Origin: Amylibacter sp. SFDW26
Lineage (GTDB): Bacteria; Pseudomonadota; Alphaproteobacteria; Rhodobacterales; Rhodobacteraceae
Assembly (NCBI RefSeq): GCF_009184395.1
Contig: NZ_WEIC01000004.1
Location: 124,001-188,000, forward strand
Reading direction: 5' to 3'
DNA length: 64,000 nucleotides
Part shown: positions 1 through 8,926 of the stretch, in pieces
Position numbering within the stretch: the stretch's first letter is position 1
Layout: each line of letters opens with the position of its first letter
Made by a program: the position numbers and the translations under genes
The notes under the pieces: generated by a model
Databases searched by the model: none
What the model was told of the DNA's origin: nothing
Seen by the model: only the letters and a program-made list of their open reading frames with translations

Positions 1-262
1 AGAGCATTCGTGGTTACATGAAATCGGCCGTGCGGAATACGTGTCCATTACTGATGTAGAAGCTTTAGAGGCATTTCAATTGTCATGTCGTACAGAAGGT
101 ATCATTCCTGCGTTAGAGCCATGCCATGCCTTGGCACATGTTGCGAAAATCGCTGGTGACCTGCCAAAAGATCATTTGTTGGTTATGAACATGTGTGGCC
201 GTGGCGATAAAGATATCTTTACGGTGGCAAAGGCACTTGGTTTGGATATGAACGAAGAGTGA
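1..262 (+). CDS. trpB: Tryptophan synthase beta chain, C-terminal end (partial)
   Basis: The frame is already open at the left window edge (codons start at base 2) and ends at a stop at 260-262, so only about the last 86 residues are present. The text contains the typical TrpB tail: a segment ending in the conserved [11 protein letters not shown] stretch, followed by MCGRGDKD, where the glycine-rich loop contacts the PLP phosphate. TrpB condenses indole with serine in the last step of tryptophan synthesis. An internal GTG at 41 is not a real start, because the reading frame is clearly TrpB upstream of it. The catalytic lysine lies outside the window. Confidence 0.93.
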   Translation, partial: EHSWLHEIGRAEYVSITDVEALEAFQLSCRTEGIIPALEPCHALAHVAKIAGDLPKDHLLVMNMCGRGDKDIFTVAKALGLDMNEE

Positions 263-292
263 TCTACAATCTTGATGTATTGTGTTGTGCTG

Positions 293-1069
293 TCAGATTA
301 TGCGTGACACCCATGATAACGGTAATGTCCGCATCAAGAAGCCAATCAATGCCCAAGGCCAATAAGGGACGTATGCTTTAGCTGGTTTGCGTTCAATCGC
401 TTTAACCAAAAGTTTACACCCTTTTTCGGCATCAATGATAAACGGTGTCTTTGATTTTGGCAGGCCTTGATTGATCTCTGTGCTTATATAGCCAGGGTAA
501 ATTGTACTGACATTGATTTTTGGTTTTCGCAGCATATCTGCACGAATACCTTCGGCTAATGCGGAAACGGCGGCTTTACTTGTTGCATAAGCCGTCATTG
601 CGCTGCGCATGCCCCGCATAGCGGTGATCGATGACATCATGACCAAGTGTCCCTCGTTTTGATCACGGAAGATTTCCATTGCTGCCTCGGATTGTGCCAT
701 GGCAGCGATCAGGTTTGTGTTCATTAGCGTAAGGTTTGTTTCAAATGCACCTTTACCAATTGGGGCGCCTTTACCTATGCCAGCGTTGATGATGATGCGG
801 TCAATTTTGCCAAAGCTGTTGCGAAATTCATTAAAGACGTCGAATACGGATGCATATTCAGTGACATCTAAACGCGCTGTTTCTATGCGTGCTTCTGGAG
901 CGATTTTTTCTATGTCGGCTTTTAATTCATTCACCTGTTCAATACGGCGGGCAGAAAGGGCCAGATCATAGCCACGTTTGGCGAATTCTTTGGCCATACC
1001 TGCGCCCAATCCAGAGCTGGCACCAGTGATCAAGATAACAGGGCGGTTTCTTTTATCTGTAGGTGACAT
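293..1069 (-). CDS. SDR family NAD(P)-dependent oxidoreductase
   Basis: This 258-residue protein has the classical short-chain dehydrogenase plan: a Rossmann glycine motif TGASSGLGAG near residue 16, an NAG motif (INAGIG) near 97, and a catalytic S-Y-K triad (SSITAM...YATSKAA) around residues 148-170. It has a hydrophobic C-terminal tail (WPWALIGFLMRTLPLSWV), which suggests membrane association and is common in SDRs acting on lipid substrates. It is the last gene of a minus-strand run, and its start overlaps the end of the upstream phosphatase gene by 17 bp. The substrate cannot be read from sequence; an acyl or steroid-like substrate is an inference from the acyl-CoA dehydrogenase upstream. 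Confidence 0.88.
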   Translation of the reverse strand: MSPTDKRNRPVILITGASSGLGAGMAKEFAKRGYDLALSARRIEQVNELKADIEKIAPEARIETARLDVTEYASVFDVFNEFRNSFGKIDRIIINAGIGKGAPIGKGAFETNLTLMNTNLIAAMAQSEAAMEIFRDQNEGHLVMMSSITAMRGMRSAMTAYATSKAAVSALAEGIRADMLRKPKINVSTIYPGYISTEINQGLPKSKTPFIIDAEKGCKLLVKAIERKPAKAYVPYWPWALIGFLMRTLPLSWVSRII

Positions 1070-1736
1070 AATGGGCCTCTTGGTTTTGAAGGTGGGCGTG
1101 ACAATTCAAAGTGATCAGACGGGGTGTATTGCCTCGTAACGACAAGCTTGTGACGCCCGTATTTACCATTGTGCGTTCAATTCGGCGTGTTGCGTCTTCG
1201 CTTAAATCTAATGCATCTTGGACAACTGCACTTATAGGGCCGCCAGAACTGAAGATATAAACAGATTTGTCTTCTGGGGTGTCTGCACAGAGGTTTTCTA
1301 ATGCAGTGCGAACGCGTGTGCGAAACGCTGTGCGGCTTTCTGTGTAATCATTGTCATACTCGCCTGAAGCCCACCGCGATACTGCGGCGTCATAAAGTTT
1401 TTGAAATGCTTTGTTTGGGTTGGATGTATTGGCAAACTCTTTGACCAAGGCAGCGTGTGTTTCCATATCTGGGCGGTGTGCTTTGATCACATCGAGATAA
1501 TCAAACTCATTCCACCGTTTATCTTGAGTTATAGAAACAGTTTCTGATTGCTCGGATAAAAAAGCCGTGGCGGTTTGTATATGTCTGCGTAGAGTGCCAC
1601 TGACAGTATTACTGCCATTTACTTTACGTGATTTACCTAAAATACGTCCCTGAAGCATTCCAGTGTCACTGAGTTGGTCGTAATCTGACGCACCAAAGGA
1701 TGCTTGTCCGTGGCGGATTAAATGAACACGTACCAT
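1053..1736 (-). CDS. Histidine phosphatase family protein (phosphoglycerate-mutase-like)
   Basis: The 227-residue protein starts with the RHG signature (LIRHGQASFG, residues 6-15), where the histidine is phosphorylated during catalysis. A second arginine (GTLRRHIQTA, near 47-56) and a C-terminal SSGGPI motif, which replaces the usual S/HGG, complete a histidine-acid-phosphatase fold. It lies between a phosphotransferase gene (1 bp gap upstream) and an SDR (17 bp overlap downstream), so the three are probably translated from one mRNA. A kinase-like/phosphatase pair inside an acyl-CoA operon is seen in other proteobacteria; its substrate is not known to me. Confidence 0.87.
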   Translation of the reverse strand: MVRVHLIRHGQASFGASDYDQLSDTGMLQGRILGKSRKVNGSNTVSGTLRRHIQTATAFLSEQSETVSITQDKRWNEFDYLDVIKAHRPDMETHAALVKEFANTSNPNKAFQKLYDAAVSRWASGEYDNDYTESRTAFRTRVRTALENLCADTPEDKSVYIFSSGGPISAVVQDALDLSEDATRRIERTMVNTGVTSLSLRGNTPRLITLNCHAHLQNQEAHYVTYR

Positions 1737-1737
1737 T

Positions 1738-2808
1738 TTAACGCGCGGCTTTCATGATTTTGCGGCATCGATAGTGTAGGTAATGGATGATAATCCAGAA
1801 ATTTTTGAATGCTGGGTTACGTGTTTGTTTGTGATGGTAACGGTAATAAATTTGTTGCGCGATGGCGGAGAGACGGAACAATCCATAAACCTCGTAAAAT
1901 GCAAAATTATCTTTAGGAAAGCCCATTTCAGAGTGATAATAATTGATCACTTCTTGGCGGGTCATCATGCCATCCAATGTGGTTGGTTGGCGACGTGTGG
2001 CTTTTGCCAAACGATCATCACCTGCCTCGACCCAATAAGCGAGCATGTTGCCTACATCCATCAAAGGATCGCCAATCGTTGCAAGTTCCCAGTCCAATAC
2101 ACCGATCACGCGGGTCGGATCGTTTTCGTCTAAAACAACATTGTCGAACCTAAAATCATTATGCGTTATGCAAAGAGTTTCTTGTTCCGGCATGTTATTT
2201 TCCAGCCAGCGCATGATCTTTTCACCACGTGGTACATTCCATGTGCGGGCATTGCGATACCGTTTGTTCCAACCTGTGATTTGACGCTCTACATACCCTT
2301 TGCCTGCGCCTAATTCCTCTAGGCCAGCCGCTTTGTAATCAACTTTATGCAGGTCAATCAATGTATCCAAAACATTGGTGCACATCTGACGAACTTGGTC
2401 GGCTGACATATCCAAGCCGCGTGGTAAGTTTTTGCGTGGGATAATACCTGCAACACGTTGCATCAGATAGAATTCTGCCCCAATTACATCGTCTTCACCG
2501 TAATAAGCACGCATTTCGGGAACATGTGGAAACACAGGTTTGAGCGCTTTTTGTAAACGATACTCACGGCCCATATCATGGGCTCCTTTGGCGCGTGTTC
2601 CAGCAGGGGGGCGGCGTAAAATCAAATCGTCGTTTTCAAATTCCAAACGATAAGTCCAATTAGATGCGCCACCTGCATATTGTGTGATTTTGGGCGTGCC
2701 TTTGATCTCTGGCAGTTCTTTATCAAGCCATTTTCGCAGAGCTGTGACGTCCAACTCTTCGCCTGAACGCACATCGCCTGCTGTATCTATGATTGCCTTA
2801 CCGCTCAT
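1738..2808 (-). CDS. Phosphotransferase family protein (ACAD10/11-like aminoglycoside-phosphotransferase fold)
   Basis: This 356-residue kinase-fold protein shows the Brenner motif as ITHNDFRFDNVVLD (about residues 214-227; catalytic Asp) and the DFG-like metal site as GVLDWELATIGDPLMD (about 236-251). The N-terminal LRRPPAGTRAKGAHDMGREY segment matches the nucleotide-binding lobe of the APH family fused to acyl-CoA dehydrogenases in eukaryotic ACAD10/11. Here the acyl-CoA dehydrogenase is a separate gene two positions upstream in the same operon. This supports a role in breaking down hydroxylated fatty acids through a phosphorylated hydroxyacyl-CoA, by analogy with ACAD10/11. The start overlaps the upstream SDR stop by 4 bp. 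Confidence 0.88.
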   Translation of the reverse strand: MSGKAIIDTAGDVRSGEELDVTALRKWLDKELPEIKGTPKITQYAGGASNWTYRLEFENDDLILRRPPAGTRAKGAHDMGREYRLQKALKPVFPHVPEMRAYYGEDDVIGAEFYLMQRVAGIIPRKNLPRGLDMSADQVRQMCTNVLDTLIDLHKVDYKAAGLEELGAGKGYVERQITGWNKRYRNARTWNVPRGEKIMRWLENNMPEQETLCITHNDFRFDNVVLDENDPTRVIGVLDWELATIGDPLMDVGNMLAYWVEAGDDRLAKATRRQPTTLDGMMTRQEVINYYHSEMGFPKDNFAFYEVYGLFRLSAIAQQIYYRYHHKQTRNPAFKNFWIIIHYLHYRCRKIMKAAR

Positions 2809-3635
2809 GATTGATCCTTTTCAGGGCGTGCCATACGTTCATCTAGTTTTTTCATTTGCTTGCGGATTTTGTTTAGGAACATTCCAAAAGGCAGATATCG
2901 TTTCATCATCCATGCTTGGCGCGCCTGTGGATGTGTAAAGATGTGTATGTCGCCTTTGGTAATTCCATCTACAACCGCTTTTGAAATCTCTTCCACACCA
3001 ATTCGGGATCGTTCGACAAGACGCTTTGTGACGCGTTCTTGTTCTGGATCACTGGCGCGCATGTTTTTGGCAAGGTTCGTGCGGAAAAAGGCAGGGCAGA
3101 CGACCGAAATATCAATGCCAAAATCCTCTAATTCTAACAGCATAGTTTCAGAGATAGCGACGACAGCAGCCTTGGTCGCGTTATAGGCCGAAGCGTTTGG
3201 CATGTGCAATAAACCAGCCATAGAGGCAATGTTAACGATGCGCCCATGTCCTTGTTTTTTGAGCATTGGTACGAACACGCGGCTGGATTTCGCAATGCTT
3301 AGAATATTGATATCGATGATCCATTGCCAATCTTCAATCGAGGTTTTGTCGATTGGCCCCATTTGGGCTACGCCAGCATTATTTATAATTATGTCAACGC
3401 CACCCCAGTTGTTTTTTAACCAAGAGGCGGCACTGGCAAAGTCGTCTTCTTGGCGAACGTCACAGTGGACGTAATGTGCACTGCCACCCATAGATTGCAA
3501 TTGTGTAAATGTTTCGGCACCAGCTTCATCATCGATATCTGCGATGCAAACCTTGTCACCATTACGCACATAGATTTCCGCCATTGCACGGCCAAGTCCA
3601 GATGCGCCGCCTGTTATGAATATGCGTTGTGTCAT
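2805..3635 (-). CDS. SDR family oxidoreductase
   Basis: The ATG at 3635 (MTQRIFITGGASGLGRAMAE) is preferred over a longer frame reaching 3713, because the Rossmann motif TGGASGLGRA should lie at the N-terminus and the upstream acyl-CoA dehydrogenase gene ends at 3637. The protein is 276 residues long. It has INNAGVA, a catalytic serine (IASMAG) and YNATKAA for the Tyr-Lys pair, then a C-terminal basic region. It sits directly between the dehydrogenase and the phosphotransferase with almost no spacing, so it is operonic. The reaction is presumably oxidation of a hydroxyacyl intermediate; this is inference from context. Confidence 0.88.
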   Translation of the reverse strand: MTQRIFITGGASGLGRAMAEIYVRNGDKVCIADIDDEAGAETFTQLQSMGGSAHYVHCDVRQEDDFASAASWLKNNWGGVDIIINNAGVAQMGPIDKTSIEDWQWIIDINILSIAKSSRVFVPMLKKQGHGRIVNIASMAGLLHMPNASAYNATKAAVVAISETMLLELEDFGIDISVVCPAFFRTNLAKNMRASDPEQERVTKRLVERSRIGVEEISKAVVDGITKGDIHIFTHPQARQAWMMKRYLPFGMFLNKIRKQMKKLDERMARPEKDQS

Positions 3636-3636
3636 A

Positions 3637-4866
3637 TCAGCTGTTCCTACGGTATTTACCGAATTCTTGACGGGCAACCATTGCGCGGTGCACTTCGTCT
3701 GGACCATCTGCATAACGTAGGGCGCGCGCCATCAAATATAAATCCGATAAAGGTGTGTCATGCGATAGACCTGCGCCGCCATGTATTTGCATTGCGCGAT
3801 CAACAACCGATTGTAATACATTCGGGGCAACAACTTTGATGGCAGATATTTCTGTCATGGAAGCTTTGGCGCCGAAGTTGTCGATTTTCCAAGCTGCATA
3901 AAGTGTCAGTAAGCGTGCCTGATCTATTTCCAAACGGGACTGCGCAACGAGATCTGGGTTGCCGCCAAGTTTAATGATTTTTTGACCAAAAGCTTCGCGT
4001 GTACCACCACGTATGATCATTAATTCCAACGCGCGTTCAGCAGCGCCAACAGCACGCATACAGTGATGGATGCGCCCTGGTCCAAGACGCCCCTGAGCTA
4101 TGGCAAAGCCTTTGCCCAAACCAACCAACAGGTTTTTACGGGGTACCCGCACTTTGTCGAACACTACCTGTCCATGACCATAAGGCGGGTCATATTCACC
4201 GAATGTTGGCAGCATACGTTCAATTGTGACACCTGGTGTATCAAGGTCAACGAGCACCATTGAGTGGCGCGAATGTGGTTCGCCATCAGGATCAGAAATA
4301 CCCATGAAGATTGCCAGTTTTGCATCAGGGTGCCCAATGCCAGTAGACCACCATTTGCGGCCATCTAAGATTAAGTCATCACCATCTTCGGTGATGCTGG
4401 CTTGAATATTTCGGGCATCAGATGAGGCTACATCTGGTTCTGTCATGCAGAATACGGACCGAATTTCCCCATTCAACAGTGGTGTAAGCCATTTGTCTTT
4501 CTGAGGTTTTGATCCGAAGTGATACAGTACTTCCATGTTGCCCGTATCAGGTGCGTTGCAGTTGAATATCTCTGGGCTGAATGGTGCACGACCCATGATT
4601 TCTGCAAGAGGTGCGTATTCTAATGTGGTCAGACCTGCACCAAGTTCATCATCAGGTAGAAACAAATTCCATAACCCAGCTGAACGTGCTTTTTCTTTTA
4701 AGTTTTTGATCATGGGCGGGACTTGCCAGCCGTTCCAGTCTTCGCCTGCATTCAAGCGACGGTTTTCTGCTAAGTATTCTTTTTCACGTGGGAAAACCTC
4801 TGCATCCATAAAGGTTTCCAATTTTTCTTGATACTCAAGAGCACGAGGGCTGGGTGAAAAATCCAT
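3637..4866 (-). CDS. Acyl-CoA dehydrogenase family protein
   Basis: This 409-residue flavoprotein is the first gene of the minus-strand operon. It has the acyl-CoA dehydrogenase signatures: FCMTEPDVASSDARNI (FAD and substrate binding, about residues 139-154), GRKWWSTGIGHP, and C-terminal AMQIHGGAGLSHDTPLSDLY (about 361-380). The last matches the long-chain/ACAD11-like subgroup that lacks the glutamate of medium-chain enzymes at the usual place. It introduces a trans double bond into acyl-CoA and passes electrons to ETF. Divergent LysR gene 94 bp away suggests local control. The downstream genes (SDR, APH-like kinase, phosphatase) make an atypical beta-oxidation set. Confidence 0.93.
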   Translation of the reverse strand: MDFSPSPRALEYQEKLETFMDAEVFPREKEYLAENRRLNAGEDWNGWQVPPMIKNLKEKARSAGLWNLFLPDDELGAGLTTLEYAPLAEIMGRAPFSPEIFNCNAPDTGNMEVLYHFGSKPQKDKWLTPLLNGEIRSVFCMTEPDVASSDARNIQASITEDGDDLILDGRKWWSTGIGHPDAKLAIFMGISDPDGEPHSRHSMVLVDLDTPGVTIERMLPTFGEYDPPYGHGQVVFDKVRVPRKNLLVGLGKGFAIAQGRLGPGRIHHCMRAVGAAERALELMIIRGGTREAFGQKIIKLGGNPDLVAQSRLEIDQARLLTLYAAWKIDNFGAKASMTEISAIKVVAPNVLQSVVDRAMQIHGGAGLSHDTPLSDLYLMARALRYADGPDEVHRAMVARQEFGKYRRNS

Positions 4867-4960
4867 TAGTTCATCATCCTGTTGATTTTGTGCAGATATG
4901 TAAATGTGCCTGTAATCTATTGATTAAGCAAATGATGATTGTTAATTATAAAGGATGAAT

Positions 4961-5887
4961 ATGATTCATCATAGAGTGGATCAACTTGATCTGAATTTGC
5001 TAAAAGTTTTTGAAGCGGTTTACCGCGAAAAACACTTAGGCAGGGCGGCTGCAATGTTGTTTTTAACACCATCTGCTGTAAGTCATGCCATGCGCAGATT
5101 GCGTGAACATCTTGGTGATCCGTTATTTGTACGCGATGGAAGATGTATGCGTCCAACGCCTGTTTGTGCCCGTATGGCCCCAGAACTGTTGGAAGAATTG
5201 GCAAACCTACGATCGTTGTTGCAGCGCTGGGGGGTGTTTGAACCTGCAAAGAGCAGGCAACATTTCCGGTTGGCTATGCCTGATGCAATTGAAGTGATGT
5301 TGTTACCTGATCTGGTTAAGTTATTGGCAGAAGAAGCGCCAAATACATCATTAACAACAGCGCATCTTGACCGCCGAGATATGGTATCATCATTGGCGGG
5401 AAACGTTTTGGATGTTGCTATTGATGTTGCGGTCCCAATTGATAGCGATTTACAATTTCAACCTTTGTTTCATGATCAGATGTGCCTTGTGACCCGAAAA
5501 GATCATGCATTGGCCCAAAAAATGACCGCAAAAAGATATCTGAATGCTGAACATATAGCAGTTTCGTCACGTGCAGCGGGAACTGTTATCGAAGATGCAT
5601 CTTTGGCCAAGCTTGGATTAACCCGCAAAGTTGCGTTGCGATGTCAGAACTACCATTCGGCCGTTGCCATTGCAGAAAGTTCTGATTTCGCTTTAACCAT
5701 ACCACTGGCATTGGCGCGTACAATTACGGCTGGCAAAGGGCTCGTTATTTCAAAACTACCGTTTGAATTACCATCTGTTGATCTTAATCTTTATTGGCAT
5801 TCTGACATGGAAAATGATGCTGCTAATGTTTGGTTTCGCAAATTGATTTTAGACCACTTTAGCCTTTCCGATGTGTTTCAGCCTTAA
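4961..5887 (+). CDS. LysR family transcriptional regulator
   Basis: The 308-residue protein has an N-terminal winged HTH (LDLNLLKVFEAVYREKHLGRAA...TPSAVSHAMRRLREHLGDPLF, residues 7-60) and a LysR substrate-binding domain. An in-frame ATG at 4955 is also possible; 4961 has the better-placed AAGGA ribosome site. The gene is divergent from the acyl-CoA dehydrogenase operon, with 94 bp between the two starts, the usual arrangement for a LysR regulator of the neighbouring operon. The long first helix DQLDLNLLK and FVRDGRCMRPT resemble NodD/LeuO-type members. The effector is unknown. It overlaps the convergent reductase gene by 4 bp. Confidence 0.92.
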   Translation: MIHHRVDQLDLNLLKVFEAVYREKHLGRAAAMLFLTPSAVSHAMRRLREHLGDPLFVRDGRCMRPTPVCARMAPELLEELANLRSLLQRWGVFEPAKSRQHFRLAMPDAIEVMLLPDLVKLLAEEAPNTSLTTAHLDRRDMVSSLAGNVLDVAIDVAVPIDSDLQFQPLFHDQMCLVTRKDHALAQKMTAKRYLNAEHIAVSSRAAGTVIEDASLAKLGLTRKVALRCQNYHSAVAIAESSDFALTIPLALARTITAGKGLVISKLPFELPSVDLNLYWHSDMENDAANVWFRKLILDHFSLSDVFQP

Positions 5888-7044
5888 TTTTCAACTTCGA
5901 AAATCAACCCAGCATTCGAACTCACACGTTTTATAATAGCGTCTCCGAATACAGGTGCTGGTGTTAAAATGCCACCATCAGCATTTGCAACGTCTTCCAA
6001 CAAGCATACGGCACATTCTGTAAGGACTTTGCATGTCGATCCATAACCTGGATCGCGGTCACCCTTAACTCCGACGATAAGGCGTTCGCCGTTTTCGGAT
6101 ACACCTGTAAACATCATATCGTAGCTGCCGTTTTCACGCTCTTCTTTAGATGGGCCGTCGCCAGGTTTTAAGTCACTTTGCCCTGCGATAGGGTCTGTAT
6201 CTGCGATGTGTTTTGCCATCGCTTCACCCTTTGGTCCAGGGCCTGTGAAAATCATTTCTTCATATGTAAAATCAGTGCCATACGGATGCCCCATCAACAT
6301 ATTAGAACGATGAACGTTTTTTGTATTCACAGGAGCCATGAAAAAAGGAGCAACCCATGAGCCAAGGTCGATATCTTCATATGGTTTATTTCCATAAGGT
6401 TGTTCAACGCCTTGAAAGCCTGGGGTTAGAGCGAAGGGTGAAAGCAATTTTTGCATGGTTTTGGGGTTGCTCATCGCAGCTTTCATAGTTGCGCGGCCTG
6501 ATGCAGCGGTTCCGCCAGAGAATGTGCCATTCAAGCTTCGTACACGACATCTGACATCTTTTAAGGGCGTACCAAAGCGTTTCGAAGCTTCGGCCTGTAG
6601 AAAGTACACACCCATATCGGATGGAACGCTGTCAAACCCACAAGAATGTACGATACGTGCACCAGATGCTTTGGCCACATCATTATACTTATCAATCATG
6701 TCCCACATAAAGGAAGGCTCGCCTGATAGGTCGACATAATCCGTACCCACTTTTGCGCAGGCTGCTACAAGTGGTTCACCATATAATTGATATGGCCCAA
6801 CAGTTGTGATGATCACTTTGGTTCGTTTGGCCATTGCTTCGATTGATATAGGATCGGACGCATCTGCGGTTACAAGAGCCGTATCACTTGGTAATCCCAT
6901 TTCATCACGTACCGCTATAAGCTTATCAAGGTTACGCCCAGCCATTGCCCATGGTCGGTTCGAGTAATTTGCATTGATGTATTCAGCAACCAAACGTCCT
7001 GTAAAACCAGTTGCACCATAAATAATAATGTCAAATTCAGCCAT
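5884..7044 (-). CDS. Saccharopine dehydrogenase NADP-binding domain protein (trans-acting enoyl reductase-like)
   Basis: The 386-residue protein opens with a Rossmann motif (IIYGATGFTGRLVAEYI, residues 6-22) and continues with TTVGPYQLYGEPLV and YVDLSGEPSFM. It also has SCGFDSVPSDMGVYFLQ, the signature shared by mycobacterial trans-acting enoyl reductases and eukaryotic SCCPDH-like proteins. Length matches that family (about 380-420). It is monocistronic and convergent with the LysR gene. Proximity to the acyl-CoA dehydrogenase operon suggests a lipid role, but this is inference. True saccharopine dehydrogenase is unlikely because lysine-pathway neighbours and the C-terminal domain are absent. 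Confidence 0.87.
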   Translation of the reverse strand: MAEFDIIIYGATGFTGRLVAEYINANYSNRPWAMAGRNLDKLIAVRDEMGLPSDTALVTADASDPISIEAMAKRTKVIITTVGPYQLYGEPLVAACAKVGTDYVDLSGEPSFMWDMIDKYNDVAKASGARIVHSCGFDSVPSDMGVYFLQAEASKRFGTPLKDVRCRVRSLNGTFSGGTAASGRATMKAAMSNPKTMQKLLSPFALTPGFQGVEQPYGNKPYEDIDLGSWVAPFFMAPVNTKNVHRSNMLMGHPYGTDFTYEEMIFTGPGPKGEAMAKHIADTDPIAGQSDLKPGDGPSKEERENGSYDMMFTGVSENGERLIVGVKGDRDPGYGSTCKVLTECAVCLLEDVANADGGILTPAPVFGDAIIKRVSSNAGLIFEVEN

Positions 7045-7421
7045 AATACGTCTCCCTATTGTAAATCAGGTTTATATAAACACTCTTTTAAGCCTAGTGT
7101 TACCTCACGTTATTTCACCATTTATAAATCATGAAAAATATAGCTAGCTAATTCTTTTGAGGGTATGAACCGTATATAAACCTGCGATATATTGCATGTC
7201 TAATCTGGAGCCCAGAAATGCTTTCGCGGCATCGTTCTAAAAACCACTATTTTGAATATTCTGAAACCGATAGGATTGATGAGTTCTGGTTGTAATAGCT
7301 TACTATTTTCGGCCAGTTATGGAAAAGAAAAAACACGTCCTCCAAACCTAATCTGAAGATATCAAGTCACACTAAAAATGAGAATACTGTCTGTTACATA
7401 TTAATGTTGTGTAATCCTAAG
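7045..7421. other. Intergenic region, AT-rich, no gene seen
   Basis: This gap separates the SCCPDH-like gene from the 3' end of the interrupted luxR frame. It is markedly AT-rich. A 25-codon ATG frame at 7218 has a plausible GGAG before it, but the encoded peptide has no recognisable feature. It presumably holds the promoter of the 5884-7044 gene on its left side. I saw no strong terminator or repeat. Confidence 0.5.
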
Positions 7422-8147
7422 TTACATAAAAATATGGTTTTCGGAGATTGCTTTTACGGCTGCTTGTGCACGGGTGTTTGCGTTTAATTTACTACAAGCA
7501 TTACTTATATAAAATGTGATTGTACGCTCTTTGAGATTTAGAATGTTCCCTATTTCCCAAGACGTTTTTCCGACTGAAACCTAATATAAAACCTCTTTTT
7601 CCCGTGGTGATAGTAGATTTTTCATGTCTTTGCGTGCTGTAATTTGAGAGCCAATAATTTCTTCATGAATAAGCATTCCAAAGTAAGGTAGATCTGGAAG
7701 TAAGTGTTGTTTTGTATAGGCCCAATCCTCTTCAGGCATGTCCGTTGATATAGAAAGAAGAGCTAGGTCTTCATAAGCACCGCGTATAGGAATGGTTATA
7801 CCTTTATGTGAAATTCCAAATTCAGAGGCTTCATTGAAAAAAACTTCATTTGTTGCACTTTGTTTTTTGATTTTGCACCAATCCAGAGGTAGAGATGATT
7901 TAACACCTTCAATGATTATCGGGTCATGATTATTATAGTTTCTTGAAAAATAATGATCTTCCCAATCTTCAGAGTATGTTGTGAACAGAATACGTTTTGA
8001 TACAATATCTTTGGGTGACCTGAGGCAAAAGTATGCAATATCTTTTATGCCAAAACTCGACACAAGTTTATTTAGAAAAACGCATTTTTTTTTGCTTCTC
8101 CGAAAGGCTTTGATATTCTTTGTAAGGGTTTCTGAAATTCGTTCCAT
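7422..8147 (-). pseudogene. luxR: LuxR-type autoinducer-binding regulator interrupted by one in-frame amber codon
   Basis: The frame from ATG 8147 encodes an autoinducer-binding domain with the conserved W and Y (WEDHYFSRNY), DP (NHDPII), a second W (LDWCK) and G (FGISHKGITIP) in order. It reaches LSPREKEVLY and then meets a TAG at 7581-7583. Beyond that stop, the same frame continues for 52 codons to a TAA at 7422-7424. Those codons spell an excellent LuxR HTH: VSVGKTSWEIGNILNLKERT, then ITFYISNACSKLNANTRAQA. Family members normally have tryptophan at exactly the stop position, so a single TGG-to-TAG change explains it. As read, the 188-residue product lacks DNA binding. Partner luxI lies 140 bp upstream on the same strand. 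A sequencing error or readthrough cannot be excluded. Confidence 0.85.
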
Positions 8148-8287
8148 CTGTCCTATTATGCCACCACATTGTGTTAAGAGATATTACCTAAGCTTACAGC
8201 AGATTCATGTAACACTTTAATGAATCGTATGAGCAGGCACATTTACGGCGGTAAAATGCTTATTTGTATACCTTAGGCTCTATTAAG

Positions 8288-8926
8288 TTAATTGATATGA
8301 TGCACTGGCTGTAAATTATCTAAATGCGACTTTTCTAATACATTTATATCTTTTGATATTTCGGCACCAAGATTATCTGAAACGTTAAACAGCCCTGCCA
8401 CTGTTTTTAAATCATCATATTTATGTACTGGACCAACACGCTTGAAGATACATCCTGCGCGGCGCAAAACACGTTCGACATAAATATCATAGACCGATAT
8501 TATATCCTTTATGCCTATTGCATTTGCAGTTGTGAATAATCCCGATAAGAGCTGGCTTGTAACAATGTTGATACCTTCGGAACCAAAGAATTTTGCAGCT
8601 TCGGTATCTACACAAAACCGCGAACTTTCTAGAACCAGATGATGCCGTATTATTTTTTTATCACCCATAACTTCAGGAAATACTTCTGATAACATGTGAG
8701 GCTTATTGGTTGGCAACAAGCGCAATGAAGCTAATAGCTTTCCTTTTTTTGAAACAACACAAATATAAAGCGGGTTTTGTTGGTCAAAATGATCGCGTTC
8801 CTGACCGTTTTTAACAACAACACGCCATCCTCTGCGCTCGCTAAATTGGCGAGCTCTCAGTTGGTACATTTGATCTAATATAGTCTGGTGCTTTTCAGTC
8901 TGTTTTGCGTAAATTGTTAGTAACAT
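8288..8926 (-). CDS. luxI: LuxI-family acyl-homoserine-lactone synthase
   Basis: The 212-residue protein has the invariant N-terminal residues of AHL synthases: R at RARQFSERRGW (about 24-34), then FDQQNPLYICVVSKKGKLLASLRLLP, which contains the D and the R of the core fold. Next come LSEVFP and a block ESSRFCV (about 101-107) with the conserved E and R. It makes N-acyl-homoserine lactones from SAM and acyl-ACP. The ATG at 8926 follows GGAGAAAA. A lux-box-like palindrome lies 51 bp upstream of the start. The luxR partner downstream on the same strand carries an amber codon, so autoinduction by the classical loop may be broken. Confidence 0.93.
   Translation of the reverse strand: MLLTIYAKQTEKHQTILDQMYQLRARQFSERRGWRVVVKNGQERDHFDQQNPLYICVVSKKGKLLASLRLLPTNKPHMLSEVFPEVMGDKKIIRHHLVLESSRFCVDTEAAKFFGSEGINIVTSQLLSGLFTTANAIGIKDIISVYDIYVERVLRRAGCIFKRVGPVHKYDDLKTVAGLFNVSDNLGAEISKDINVLEKSHLDNLQPVHHIN

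Noticed and set aside
7218-7295. 25-codon plus-strand frame with a GGAG site in the luxR-reductase gap
   Set aside because: Too short and without signal peptide, hydrophobic or repeated features; chance is the better explanation.
7581-7583. TAG in luxR as selenocysteine or pyrrolysine
   Set aside because: Selenocysteine uses TGA, and pyrrolysine insertion is not expected in alphaproteobacteria. A tryptophan codon mutation is simpler.
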